In this document: positions 42,480-51,426 of the stretch, piece after piece
Layout of the letters: every line of letters begins with the position of its first letter
Numbering within the stretch: position 1 is the stretch's first letter
NCBI GenBank assembly: GCA_963828445.1
Contig: CAWHFP010000001.1
Span: forward strand, 620,001 to 684,000
Direction: 5' to 3'
Length of the DNA: 64,000 nucleotides
From: Bog-532 sp963828445
GTDB lineage: Bacteria > Actinomycetota > Actinomycetes > Streptosporangiales > Streptosporangiaceae
Made by a program: the position numbers and the translations under genes
Notes under the pieces: generated by a model
Told to the model about the DNA's origin: nothing
Databases searched by the model: none
Seen by the model: only the letters and a program-made list of their open reading frames with translations

Positions 42480-43204
42480 CCGCGGCGGCTCACCCGCTCG
42501 ACAACCCGGTCCGGTCGTCCCTGCTCGGCGGGCACGCGAGCTTCGCCGAACGTCACGGCCGGGCCCTGCGCTATCCGCCCGAGGTGGTGCCGTTCGCCGC
42601 CCTGCCCGCCGGTCCGGGCCCGGCCGACTGGGCCGACCTGGCCGCGCTGGCCGGACCCGGAGGCACGCTGGCGCTGGCCGGGGAGCGGGCGGCCCCGCCG
42701 GAAGGCTGGCAGCCGCTCTGGGCCGGCGAGGGAGTTCAGCTGGTCGACGCCGGGGTGGCGGGCCGCGAGGCCGATGCCGAGGTGATCGAGCTCGGGACCG
42801 CCGACGTGCCGGAGATGCTCGACCTCACCGAACGCACCAGACCCGGCCCGTTCCTCCCCCGCACCGTCGAGCTCGGCCGCTACGTCGGCATCCGGCGCGG
42901 CGGGGCGCTGGTCGCGATGGCCGGGGAACGGCTCAAGCCACCCGGGTGGACCGAGATCAGCGCGGTCTGCACCGACGACGCCTGGCGCGGGCACGGGTTC
43001 GCCTCCCGGCTGGTCCGGGTGCTGGTGGCCAGCATCCGCGCCCGCGGCGACACCCCGTTCCTGCACGCGGTGGCGACCAACACCGGCGCGATCCGGCTGT
43101 ACCAGGCCATGGGCTTCGAGCTGCGGCGGGCCACGGTCTTCCGCGCCCTGCAGACCCCGGTGGAGCAGGAGGCCACGGCCGGGCCGGTCGCCCGCGCCGG
43201 GTGA
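42476..43204 (+). CDS. GNAT-family N-acetyltransferase (FeeM/ArgA-like C-terminus)
   Basis: 242 residues. The C-terminal GNAT domain shows WTEISAVCTDDAWRGHGFAS and LHAVATNTGAIRLYQAMGFE (motifs A and B). The N-terminal 90 residues (LGGHASFAERHGRALRYPPE) belong to the actinobacterial subgroup with a long extension. Acceptor unknown. GTG 42476 overlaps the preceding stop, so it is co-translated with the oxidoreductase. Confidence 0.88.
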   Translation: MTAAAHPLDNPVRSSLLGGHASFAERHGRALRYPPEVVPFAALPAGPGPADWADLAALAGPGGTLALAGERAAPPEGWQPLWAGEGVQLVDAGVAGREADAEVIELGTADVPEMLDLTERTRPGPFLPRTVELGRYVGIRRGGALVAMAGERLKPPGWTEISAVCTDDAWRGHGFASRLVRVLVASIRARGDTPFLHAVATNTGAIRLYQAMGFELRRATVFRALQTPVEQEATAGPVARAG

Positions 43205-43270
43205 CTGAGCTGGGCGATTGAACTGGGCGACTGATTGACGCGAGGGCACGGGTCCGTAACGCTGGCTGGC

Positions 43271-44827
43271 ATGTACCCCGGGACCTACGCGGCGACGTCG
43301 CCGCAGCAGCCCGCCGTGATCATGGCCGACGGCAGCGAAACCCTGACCTACGCGCAACTGGAAGACCGGTCGGCCCGGCTGGCCCGCCTGCTGTTCGAGC
43401 GCGGGCTGCGCCGCGGCGACAACGTGGCCCTGCTGTCGGAGAACAGCGCCCGCTACTACGACGTGTACTGGGCCGCGCTGCGCAGCGGCCTGTACCTGAC
43501 CGCGGTCAACCACCACCTGCAGCAGGCCGAGATCAGCTACATCCTCAACGACTGCGGGGCCAGGGCGCTGGTCGTGTCGGCCAGTAAGGCCGAGCAGGCC
43601 CTGGCGGTGGCGGGCGAGACCCCGGGGATCGAAAGCCGGCTCGCGTTCGGCGGCCCGGTCCCGGGGCACGAGGACTACGAGGCGGCGCTGGCCGCCAGTT
43701 CGCCCGAGCCGCTGGCCGACACCCGGGTCGGCGCCGACATGCTGTACTCCTCGGGAACCACCGGCCTGCCCAAGGCCATCAAGCTGCCGCTGCAGGACCG
43801 CCGGGTGGAAGAGCCGGGCGACCCGCTGGTCAGCGTGTTCGGGAAGATGTACGGCTTCGACCGGGACACCGTCTACCTGACGCCCGCCCCGCTCTACCAC
43901 GCGGCCCCGCTGCGGTTCGGCGCGTTCGTGCAGGCCCTGGGCGGGACGGTGGTGGTGCTGCCGTCGTTCGACCCGGTGCGGGCGCTGCAGGCCATCGAAG
44001 AGTTCCGGATCACCCACAGCCAGTGGGTGCCGACCATGTTCATCCGCATGCTCAAGCTGCCCGATGAGCAGCGCCTGGGCCACGACCTGTCCAGTCACCG
44101 GGTGGCCATCCACGCCGCCGCGCCGTGCCCGGTCGACGTCAAGCGGGCCATGATCGACTGGTGGGGCCCGATCCTGCGCGAGTACTACGCGGCCACCGAG
44201 GGCAACGGGGTCACGTTCATCGACTCCGAGCAGTGGCTCAAGAAGCCGGGCTCGGTCGGCCAGGGCGGCCTGGGCACCCTGCGCGTCTGCACCGAAGACG
44301 GCACCGAGCAGCCGCCGGGCCAGATCGGCCTGGTCTACTTCGAACGCGACAAGGTCCCGTTCACCTACCACAACGACCCGGCCAAGACCCGGGAGGCCCA
44401 GCACCCGCAGCACCCGACCTGGACCACGACCGGGGACATCGGCTACCTGGATGAGGACGGCTACCTGTTCCTGACCGACCGGCGGGCGTTCACCATCATC
44501 TCCGGCGGGGTGAACATCTACCCGCAGGAGATCGAGAACGTGCTGGCCCTGCACCCCCAGGTGTTCGACATCGCGGTCATCGGGGTCCCCGACCCCGAGA
44601 TGGGCGAGTCGGTCAAGGCCGTGGTCCAGCCCGCTCCCGGCGTGGCGCCCGGCCCCGGCCTGGAGGCCGAGCTGCTGGCCTTCCTGCGCGAGCGCATCGC
44701 GCACTACAAGGTGCCCCGGTCGGTGGACTTCGTCACCGCGCTCCCCCGCACCGCCACCGGCAAGCTGCAAAAAGGCAAACTCCGGGCCCGGTACACCGAT
44801 TCCTCGGCGGCCGTGCCGCGGTCTTAA
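43271..44827 (+). CDS. Acyl-CoA synthetase (AMP-forming)
   Basis: 518 residues. MLYSSGTTGLPKAIKLPLQ is the P-loop-like motif, YYAATEGNG the A5 motif and TTGDIGYLDEDGYLFLTDRR plus AFTIISGGVNIYPQEIENVL the A7/A8 region; the catalytic lysine is in LPRTATGKLQKGKLR. This group, FadD-like in mycobacteria, activates steroid-derived or medium-chain acids; the exact acid is unknown. The ATG at 43271 is chosen over an upstream start at 43235. It is preceded by only 66 bases and follows the GNAT gene. Confidence 0.93.
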   Translation: MYPGTYAATSPQQPAVIMADGSETLTYAQLEDRSARLARLLFERGLRRGDNVALLSENSARYYDVYWAALRSGLYLTAVNHHLQQAEISYILNDCGARALVVSASKAEQALAVAGETPGIESRLAFGGPVPGHEDYEAALAASSPEPLADTRVGADMLYSSGTTGLPKAIKLPLQDRRVEEPGDPLVSVFGKMYGFDRDTVYLTPAPLYHAAPLRFGAFVQALGGTVVVLPSFDPVRALQAIEEFRITHSQWVPTMFIRMLKLPDEQRLGHDLSSHRVAIHAAAPCPVDVKRAMIDWWGPILREYYAATEGNGVTFIDSEQWLKKPGSVGQGGLGTLRVCTEDGTEQPPGQIGLVYFERDKVPFTYHNDPAKTREAQHPQHPTWTTTGDIGYLDEDGYLFLTDRRAFTIISGGVNIYPQEIENVLALHPQVFDIAVIGVPDPEMGESVKAVVQPAPGVAPGPGLEAELLAFLRERIAHYKVPRSVDFVTALPRTATGKLQKGKLRARYTDSSAAVPRS

Positions 44828-44832
44828 CCAGC

Positions 44833-45927
44833 ATGACCCGAACCAGCCCGGACACCGACTTCACCCGCAGCACCGAGCCGTTCCGCCGCGAACTGCTGGC
44901 CCACTGCTACCGGCTGCTCGGCTCGGTCGACGAGGCCGAGGACCTGGTCCAGGAGACCTACCTGCGGGCCTGGCGCGGCTACGCCAGCTTCGAAGGCCGG
45001 TCCTCCCTGCGGACCTGGCTGTACACCATCGCCAGCAACGCCTGCCTGACCGCGCTGGAAACCCGGTCCCGGCGCCCGCTGCCCTCCGGCCTGGGCGCCC
45101 CGGCCACCGACGCCTCCGCGTCCAGTCACGTCGCCGCCGACGGCCAGGGCCCGGCCTTCTGGCTGCAGCCGATCCCGGACGCCCTGGTCACCGCGGGGCC
45201 CGACGACCCGGCGGCGGACCCGGCCGCGGTGGCGGTGACCCGGGAGAGCCTGCGGCTGGCCCTGGTGGCCAGCTTCCAGTACCTGCCGCCGCGGCAGCGG
45301 GCCGTGCTGCTGCTGCGCGACGTGCTGGCCTTCCCCGCCGCCGAGGTGGCGGCCATGCTGGACCTCAGCGTGCCCGCGATCAAGAGCCTGCTGCAGCGGG
45401 CCCGGGCCCGGCTCCAGCAGGTCAGCCCGGCCGCCGACCAGCTCGTTGAGCCCACCAGCGCCCAGGCTCGGCGGCTGCTGGCGGGCTACATGAAGGCGTT
45501 CGAGACCTCGGACGCCGCCGCCCTGGCTGAGCTGCTCCGCCAGGACGCCACCCTGGAGCTACCCCCCTCGGCCATCTGGTTCGCGGGCGACGCGGCCACG
45601 GCGGGCGCCGTGGCCGGCCTCCTCTCCCCCGGCGACTGGCGCATGGCCCCCACCCGGGCCAACGGCCAGCCGGCCGCGGCCGTATGGCTGCGTGGGCCCG
45701 ACGGCCGCCACCACCCGTACGGCCTGGCCGTGCTCACGGTCTCCACCAGCGGCATCGCCGCCATCGTCGCCATCGCCGACCCCGCCCTGGTCGGCCGGTT
45801 CGGCTTCCCCCGCCGCCCGGAACCGCCCGGCACCGAGATCTTGTATGAGCTGAACCCGTCCCCGGCGGCTTCGGTGACGCCGGGGACGGGACGGGGGGGT
45901 GGCTACGGCTGGCCGGGGGCGCAGTAG
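44833..45927 (+). CDS. Sigma-70 family factor, SigG-like, with C-terminal SnoaL-like domain
   Basis: 364 residues. Region 2 is FRRELLAHCYRLLGSVDEAE and DLVQETYLRAWRG; region 4 LPPRQRAVLLLRDVLAFPAA with AEVAAMLDLSVPAIKSLLQR. From about residue 210 a SnoaL-like domain follows (LLAGYMKAFETSDAAALAEL), as in SigG/TIGR02960 factors, where it acts as a built-in regulator. No separate anti-sigma gene is seen. The last 25 residues overlap the convergent tannase gene and may be read-through. Confidence 0.9.
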   Translation: MTRTSPDTDFTRSTEPFRRELLAHCYRLLGSVDEAEDLVQETYLRAWRGYASFEGRSSLRTWLYTIASNACLTALETRSRRPLPSGLGAPATDASASSHVAADGQGPAFWLQPIPDALVTAGPDDPAADPAAVAVTRESLRLALVASFQYLPPRQRAVLLLRDVLAFPAAEVAAMLDLSVPAIKSLLQRARARLQQVSPAADQLVEPTSAQARRLLAGYMKAFETSDAAALAELLRQDATLELPPSAIWFAGDAATAGAVAGLLSPGDWRMAPTRANGQPAAAVWLRGPDGRHHPYGLAVLTVSTSGIAAIVAIADPALVGRFGFPRRPEPPGTEILYELNPSPAASVTPGTGRGGGYGWPGAQ

Positions 45928-47537
45928 AAGTTGCTGGCTACTGAGGGGCTGCCGTGGCCGGTGTAGTGGGCGGTCAGGGGGTAGGCGCACAGCGGGCGGG
46001 ACAGGGTGACCGCGCCGGTGGCGGGGTCGGTGACGGTGGCCAGGATGGAGGTGGGGGCCTGGCCGTGCTCGACCCAGCTGGCCACGGCGGCCAGGGGGTT
46101 GGCCGGGGCCGGGCCGGCCGCGCTGGCGCAGTGCTGGGCGCCGGGAGCCAGGAAGAGGCGCGCGAACGAGTCAGTGGGCTTCGCACCACCCATGGCTTGC
46201 TGGACGCGCTGGTAGTAGTTGATCGTGCCCTGGGGGAAGATCAGCTGGTCGGCCAGGCCGTGCCAGATGAGGATCTTGCCGCCGTCCCGCTGGAACTGGG
46301 ACAGGTTGGGGTTGTCGGTGGCGATGACCCCGGAGAATTCCCGCACCGACTGCTGGAACAGCCGGTCGAACTGGGCGTAGGTCAGGGTCTGCCAGTTCCA
46401 GGACGGGTTCTGCTGGAGCCAGGTGCCGAGCCAGGTGGCCGAGATCGAGAACGGCGCCGGTCCGGTGACCCCGTTGACCGTGGTGGTGGCGGCGAGGCCG
46501 TCGAAGCTGGCCCCCGGTTCCAGGCCGTACCAGAGCTTGCTGCCCCGGGTGCTGACCGGGCCCTGCCAGATCCTGGCCACCACGGCGGCGTCGGTGGCGG
46601 TGATCGTGCCGCACGGGGTCACCGTTCCGACCAGGGTGGCCGGGTTCCAGTGACAGCCGGCCGGGTCGCTGATGATGCCGTCGGTCACCCCGTCGCGGGG
46701 GTCGCAGGCCTTGACCACGGCGGCCGTGAACGCGTCCTCCTTGCAGGTGGGCAGGTAGTCGCCGCTCTGCTTCATGACCAGCTCGGGCCAGATCTCGGCC
46801 GGGATGAACCGGGTCCAGTTGATGGCCGGCGCCCCGGACACGATGCCGTTGTAGTCGGCCGGGTAGCGCTGGGCTTCCATCAGCCCTTCGCGGCCGCCGG
46901 TCGAGCAGCCGTTGAAGTAGGAGTAGCGCGGCTTGCTGGCGTAGAAGGCCGTGGTCACGGCCTTACCGGTGACCGACATGTCGTGGATACCGACCGAGGC
47001 GAAGTCGGTGATCAGGGGCCAGTTCAGCTGATCCGAGCTGGTCAGGGCGAAGCTGCCGTCGGGCTGGTGGTTGCCGCAGTCGGTGGAGGCACTGGCGTAG
47101 CCCGCCTGGATGGCGCTGCCCAGCGCGGGGTAGCTGACGCCGCAGCTGTACCCGCCGCCGCCGACGCCTTCGAACCGCCCGTTCCAGTCGCCGGGCAGCC
47201 AGACGGTGATGTTGATGGTGTTGCCATGGCCGTCGGCCTGGGTCAGCGCGACCTCGCAGAAGGCCGGGAGGCCGGTCAGCGTGCTGGTGGTGCCGGGCAC
47301 CGGGTAGCTGCCGCTGGTCTGCGGGGTGACGCTGGCCACCGTGACGCCCGGGAGGTGCAGCGCGGACTGGACGGCACCCGCGTTACACGCGAGGCCCGAA
47401 GAGGCTGAGGTGGCCGACGAGGCTGGGGCGGCGGTCTGGGCCAGGGCGGGAACCGCCGGGGCCCCCACCGCGAACAGGGAGGCAACGACCAGCAGGATCG
47501 CGCGACGGGGACGCGGGGCGGACAGAAGGTGTTTCAC
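45903..47537 (-). CDS. Secreted tannase/feruloyl esterase-family hydrolase
   Basis: 544 residues. A signal peptide (about 1-33, ending PAVPALAQT) precedes a tannase/feruloyl esterase domain with the serine motif YFNGCSTGGREGLMEAQRYP (Ser 212) and the acid and histidine in LIWHGLADQLIFPQGT and LAPGAQHCASAAG. Two neighbouring cysteines (CSTGG and QHC) form the disulfide that is conserved in this family. It would hydrolyse esters of gallic or ferulic acid in plant material outside the cell. GTG 47537 follows GGGAG; the longer upstream frame lacks a signal sequence. Confidence 0.9.
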   Translation of the reverse strand: MKHLLSAPRPRRAILLVVASLFAVGAPAVPALAQTAAPASSATSASSGLACNAGAVQSALHLPGVTVASVTPQTSGSYPVPGTTSTLTGLPAFCEVALTQADGHGNTINITVWLPGDWNGRFEGVGGGGYSCGVSYPALGSAIQAGYASASTDCGNHQPDGSFALTSSDQLNWPLITDFASVGIHDMSVTGKAVTTAFYASKPRYSYFNGCSTGGREGLMEAQRYPADYNGIVSGAPAINWTRFIPAEIWPELVMKQSGDYLPTCKEDAFTAAVVKACDPRDGVTDGIISDPAGCHWNPATLVGTVTPCGTITATDAAVVARIWQGPVSTRGSKLWYGLEPGASFDGLAATTTVNGVTGPAPFSISATWLGTWLQQNPSWNWQTLTYAQFDRLFQQSVREFSGVIATDNPNLSQFQRDGGKILIWHGLADQLIFPQGTINYYQRVQQAMGGAKPTDSFARLFLAPGAQHCASAAGPAPANPLAAVASWVEHGQAPTSILATVTDPATGAVTLSRPLCAYPLTAHYTGHGSPSVASNFYCAPGQP

Positions 47538-47669
47538 CTGGGCTCCCTTGCTGGGCAGACACAGCTGAACCCTCCGAGCATGATCACATTCGAACAGGAT
47601 CACACGCGGGGCGGACGAGTTGAGTGTCTACTGACGCTTGGGAGCTGTCAATGTCCGTGTAGAACTTTT

Positions 47670-47718
47670 CGCCGCCTGCCAGCCCGGGGCGGTCAGGCCG
47701 CCGGCCTGGCAGGCGGCG
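47670..47718 (-). terminator. Hairpin downstream of the universal stress gene
   Basis: A perfect 13-bp stem CGCCGCCTGCCAG/CTGGCAGGCGGCG with a 23-base loop lies 12 bases after the stress gene stop at 47731. It has no U-run, as is common in actinomycetes. Confidence 0.55.
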
Positions 47719-47730
47719 CTCGAACCTAGC

Positions 47731-48160
47731 TCAGTCCGGAATGACCGTCACCGGGCAGTCGGCGTGGTGCACGACCTGGCTGGTGACCGAGCCCAGCATC
47801 AGCCGGTTGAAGCCGCCGGTGCCGCGGCGGGCCAGCACCAGCTGGTCGGCCCCCTTGGCCGCCTCGATCAGCTGCTCGGCGGGCTGGCCGAGCAGCGCCT
47901 GTACGGTCACCGACGGCGGGGCGGCGTCGCCCAGCGACTTGGTGGCCGCGGCCACCGCCTCTTCCGCGGCCTTCTGGGCCTTGTCGCGCAGCTCAAAGTC
48001 GGCGCCGTACACCTGGCTGCCGCCCCATCCGCTGGCGGCCACGATCTCAACGGTGACGACGGTCAGCGGCACTTGCTTCACGGCCGCCTCCCGCAATAGC
48101 CCAGTTGAGGGCGGCCATGGAGTGGGTCGACGCATCGATGCCCACGACGATTCCGGACAT
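47731..48160 (-). pseudogene. Universal stress protein (UspA family), one frameshift
   Basis: The ATG at 48160, preceded by GGAGAG, begins MSGIVVGIDASTHSMAALNW and A-I. Near 48094 the frame shifts, and the adjacent frame continues REAAVKQVPLTVVTVEIVAA to VVHHADCPVTVIPD at 47731. A surplus G between GCTATT and CGGGAG explains the break. The ATP-binding GxxG(x9)G(S/T) motif is present as GTGGFNRLMLGSVTS. Such proteins help survive starvation or oxygen stress. With the shift corrected it would be about 142 residues. Confidence 0.85.
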
Positions 48161-48262
48161 TGCTCTCTCCCGTATTGGAGTAGTGATCAGAGTCACACGG
48201 TAGAGTGCCGGCCGGCAGTGATCAAGATGCGCACCAGCATCGTGCCGCCCTGGGACTGAGCG

Positions 48263-49192
48263 TCAGCCCCGGTTCGCGAGCAGCACCCCGGCCAGGGCGA
48301 TGGCCCCGCCCAGCAATTCCAGCGGGCTGGGTACCTGGCCGAGCCAGACCAGGGCCACGATGATGGCCACCGCGGGCACCAGGTACAGCGCGGTGGTGGC
48401 CCGGCCCACGTCCATCCGGCGCAGCGCGTAAGCCCAGAGCACAAAGCCCACCGCCGAGGGCGCGATCCCGAGGAACACCGCCGCGCCGATCGCCCCCGCC
48501 CCGGCGTGCGGCAGCGCGTGCAGCAGGCTTCCGGTCCAGGGCGCGATGAACAAGGTCCCGGCCCACATCGCGTACACGGTGACCTCGAACCCGGTGTAGC
48601 GGGCCAGCAGCGGCTTGCTGGCCGTGTGGAAGACGGCCTGCAGCACGGCCGCGGCCAGCACCACCAGCGCGGCGGCGCCGAAGCCCAGACCGTGCGAGGC
48701 CGCGATCAGCGCCGAGCCGGCGAACGCGACCGCGCTGCCCGCCCACCGGCGCCGGGTCGCCCGCTCGCCCAGGAACCAGGCGGCGAGCAGGCTGGCGTAG
48801 ACCGGTGCCGTGGCCACCAGCAGGCTGGCGGTGCCCGCGGGCACGACCCGCTCCCCCTGGTTGAGCAGCAGCTGGTACCCGGTCATCCCGGCCAGCCCGC
48901 ACAGCGCGATCAGTGGCAGGTCCCGGCCCTGGGGCCGTCGCACCCGCAGGAACGGCGCGGCCAGCGCCAGCGCCACCGAGGCGACCCCCAGCCGGGCCAC
49001 CGACAGCCCCACCGGTCCCAGCGCCGGCACGGCCACCGCGATGGCCGGGAAGGCGCTGGCCCACAGCACGACCGTGCCCGCGGCGGCCAGGACCGCTGAC
49101 CGTGAGCCGGGGGGAACCGGGCTGACCGAACGTGGCCCGCGTCTGTCCGGGACAGGCACCGACCGACCTTCGATCAAATCAGAGGAGTCCAT
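48263..49192 (-). CDS. EamA/DMT-superfamily transporter
   Basis: 309 residues from ATG 49192; a GTG at 49222 is also possible. Ten hydrophobic segments and two EamA repeats (AGTVVLWASAFPAIAVAVPA; AAVLQAVFHTASKPLLARYT) identify a drug/metabolite exporter of unknown substrate. It is divergent from a LysR regulator, with a palindrome in between, so it is probably induced by that regulator's ligand. Confidence 0.9.
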   Translation of the reverse strand: MDSSDLIEGRSVPVPDRRGPRSVSPVPPGSRSAVLAAAGTVVLWASAFPAIAVAVPALGPVGLSVARLGVASVALALAAPFLRVRRPQGRDLPLIALCGLAGMTGYQLLLNQGERVVPAGTASLLVATAPVYASLLAAWFLGERATRRRWAGSAVAFAGSALIAASHGLGFGAAALVVLAAAVLQAVFHTASKPLLARYTGFEVTVYAMWAGTLFIAPWTGSLLHALPHAGAGAIGAAVFLGIAPSAVGFVLWAYALRRMDVGRATTALYLVPAVAIIVALVWLGQVPSPLELLGGAIALAGVLLANRG

Positions 49193-49238
49193 GCCTTCAG
49201 GCTGCCTGGCCTGACTTGTCACGTCCAGTTAAAGAATT

Positions 49239-49252
49239 TTATCGAATGATAA
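49239..49252. promoter_or_regulatory. LysR-type T-N11-A palindrome
   Basis: TTATCGAATGATAA is a perfect inverted repeat (TTATC/GATAA) between the EamA and LysR genes, only 10 bases upstream of the LysR start. It fits the LysR binding rule T-N11-A and is clearly AT-richer than its surroundings. Confidence 0.8.
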
Positions 49253-49262
49253 GTTGTGCTTC

Positions 49263-50177
49263 ATGCTGGATATGCGACGGCTCCGGGTGCTGCATGCGGT
49301 GAGTGCCTACGGCTCGGTGACCGCGGCCGCGTCGGCCCTCGGATACTCGGCGCCCGCGGTGTCCCAGCAGCTGGCCGCGCTGGAGCGGGAGGTCGGCCTG
49401 CCCCTGACCGAGCGGGCGGGCCGCGGCATCGCGCTGACCCCGGCGGCCACCCTGCTGGTCGCGCACACCGACGCGCTGCTGACCCAGCTGGACGCGGCCG
49501 AGGCCGACCTGGCCACGCTGCGCGACCAGGTGACCGGCCGGGTCGCGCTGGCCGCGTTCCCGTCGGCGGCCGCCACCGTGGTCGCGGCGGCCTGGGCGGC
49601 GCTGGCCCGGTCGGCGCCGCACGTCCAGCTCGGCCTGGAAGAAATGGAGCCCGAGGAATCGCTGCCCGCGGTGCTGCGCGGCCAGGCCGACGTGGCCGTG
49701 GCCCACGAATACGACATCTTTCCCCGGCCCCTGGACCCGCTGTTCGAACGCCGTAACCTGCTGACCGACCCGGTCCTGCTGGCCGTCCCGGATGACTTTC
49801 CCAGCCCGGACGACCGGCCGGTCCAGCTCGCCTCGCTGGGCAAGCAGGCGTTCCTGGCCCCGCGGCTGGGGACCGCCTGCGCCGAGATGATCCAGCGCGC
49901 CTGCGCCCGGGCCGGGTTCGTGCCCCAGGTGGTCGCCCGGGCCACCGACTTCCACGTCCTGCTCAGCCTGGTCGCGGCCGGAGCCGGGGTGACCCTGGTC
50001 CCCCAGCTGGCCGCTGGCCCGCTTCCGGCCAGGGTCCGGCTGCTGGCCCCCGCCGAACCGGTCACCCGGCGGATCTTCACCGTCAGCCGCCGCGGGGGCG
50101 ACCGTCAGCCCGCGGTCCGGGTGGTGCTCGACGCCTTGCTTGACGCCACCGATACGATACCCCCTAGGGGTATTTGA
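49263..50177 (+). CDS. LysR-family transcriptional regulator
   Basis: 304 residues. HTH LRVLHAVSAYGSVTAAASAL and GYSAPAVSQQLAALEREVGL at the N-terminus; then a two-lobe effector domain (LRDQVTGRVALAAFPSAAAT; VAAGAGVTLVPQLAAGPLPA). Likely regulates the divergent EamA exporter through the palindrome at 49239. Its last codons overlap the CsoR-type operator at 50157 that serves the next gene. Confidence 0.93.
   Translation: MLDMRRLRVLHAVSAYGSVTAAASALGYSAPAVSQQLAALEREVGLPLTERAGRGIALTPAATLLVAHTDALLTQLDAAEADLATLRDQVTGRVALAAFPSAAATVVAAAWAALARSAPHVQLGLEEMEPEESLPAVLRGQADVAVAHEYDIFPRPLDPLFERRNLLTDPVLLAVPDDFPSPDDRPVQLASLGKQAFLAPRLGTACAEMIQRACARAGFVPQVVARATDFHVLLSLVAAGAGVTLVPQLAAGPLPARVRLLAPAEPVTRRIFTVSRRGGDRQPAVRVVLDALLDATDTIPPRGI
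50157..50173. promoter_or_regulatory. CsoR/CstR-type operator
   Basis: ATACCCCCTAGGGGTAT has arms ATACCCC/GGGGTAT around CTA. This is the G/C-tract pseudo-palindrome used by CsoR-family repressors (copper, nickel or persulfide sensors). It lies 43 bases before the permease start, inside the end of the LysR gene. No csoR gene is in the window, so the repressor must be encoded elsewhere. Confidence 0.7.
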
Positions 50178-50215
50178 ACCGGGTTCAGCGGGACTTAGAG
50201 GGGAAGGCAGGCAGC

Positions 50216-51415
50216 ATGCACGCGATCATTCACGCCCTGTCGATCGCGGGCTCAATGACCTGGGAGATCGCCTGGGCGCTGGTCCTCGGGTTCGCCCTGT
50301 CGGCCGTCATCCAGGCCGTGGTCCGGCGGTCCACGATCGTCCGGCTGCTGGGTGACGACCGGCCGCGGACGCTGGCCATAGCCACCGGGCTGGGCGCGGC
50401 CTCATCGTCCTGCTCGTACGCGGCGGTGGCGCTGGCCCGGTCGCTGTTCCGCAAGGGGGCCAGCTTCACCGCGGCCATGGCCTTCGAGATCGCCTCGACC
50501 AACCTGGTCATCGAGCTGGGGGTGATCCTGGCCCTGCTGATGGGCTGGCAGTTCACGCTGGCCGAGTTCATCGGCGGCCCGATCATGATCGTGGTGCTGG
50601 CGGTGGCGTTCCGGCTGTTCCTGCGCGAGAAGCTGCTGCGGGGCGCCCGCGAGCAGGCTGACCGCGGGCTGGCCGGGTCGATGGAGGGTCACGCGGCCAT
50701 GGACATGTCGGTCCAGGGCGACGGCTCGTTCTGGCGGCGGCTGCTGTCGCCCGGCGGGTTCACCGCGGTGGCCCACGTGTTCGTGATGGAGTGGGCCGCG
50801 ATCCTGCGTGACCTGGTCATCGGCCTGCTGGCCGCGGGCGCGATCGCGGCCTGGGTGCCGGACCGCTTCTGGCGGGCGTTCTTCATCGCCGGGGACCCGC
50901 TGGCCGCGAAGATCTGGGGGCCGCTCATCGGCCCGGTGGTGGCCGTCGTGTCGTTCGTGTGCTCGATCGGCAACGTGCCGCTGGCGGTGGTTCTGTGGAA
51001 GGGCGGGATCAGCTTCGGCGGCGTGGTCGCGTTCATCTTCGCCGACCTGCTCATCCTGCCGATCCTGAACATCTACCGGAAGTACTACGGGCTCAAGATG
51101 GCCGCCTTCCTGGCCGGCTGCTTCTACGTCACCATGGTCATCGCCGGGTACGTGGTCGAGTTGCTGTTCGGCGGTCTGGGCCTGATCCCCGGCCGGGCCA
51201 GCGCCACCATCCCGGACCAGGGCGTGTCGTGGAACTACACCACCTGGCTGAACATTGCGTTCGGGCTGCTGGCGGCGGCGCTGCTGGTCCGCTTCGTGCG
51301 CAGCGGCGGGGTGCCCATGCTGCGGATGATGAACGGGCCGGCCGACGCCGAGCATGACCACGGCGACCACCACGCGCCCGCCCACAGTGGCCACTCCCCC
51401 GCCAGCGAATCCTGA
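50216..51415 (+). CDS. Permease of the DUF318/ArsP-like family
   Basis: 399 residues with eight or more hydrophobic segments. The conserved SCSYAAVALARSLFRKGASF and CSIGNVPLAVVLWKGGISFG motifs, the first with paired cysteine-containing turns, identify the family. ArsP-type members export trivalent organoarsenicals; others are linked to copper or sulfur response. The histidine-rich tail (AEHDHGDHHAPAHSGHS) could bind metal. The CsoR-type site upstream points to control by a metal or persulfide. Substrate unproven. Confidence 0.87.
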   Translation: MHAIIHALSIAGSMTWEIAWALVLGFALSAVIQAVVRRSTIVRLLGDDRPRTLAIATGLGAASSSCSYAAVALARSLFRKGASFTAAMAFEIASTNLVIELGVILALLMGWQFTLAEFIGGPIMIVVLAVAFRLFLREKLLRGAREQADRGLAGSMEGHAAMDMSVQGDGSFWRRLLSPGGFTAVAHVFVMEWAAILRDLVIGLLAAGAIAAWVPDRFWRAFFIAGDPLAAKIWGPLIGPVVAVVSFVCSIGNVPLAVVLWKGGISFGGVVAFIFADLLILPILNIYRKYYGLKMAAFLAGCFYVTMVIAGYVVELLFGGLGLIPGRASATIPDQGVSWNYTTWLNIAFGLLAAALLVRFVRSGGVPMLRMMNGPADAEHDHGDHHAPAHSGHSPASES

Positions 51416-51426
51416 TCTGCGCCACA

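Noticed and set aside
42191..44770. Long open frame opposite the GNAT and acyl-CoA synthetase genes
   Set aside because: Reads as antisense low-complexity Gly/Arg/Val/His sequence and overlaps two well-supported genes entirely.
31451..44827. A steroid- or fatty-acid-degradation cluster linking both acyl-CoA ligases
   Set aside because: The ligases are 10 kb apart with unrelated genes between and no beta-oxidation or ring-cleavage genes.
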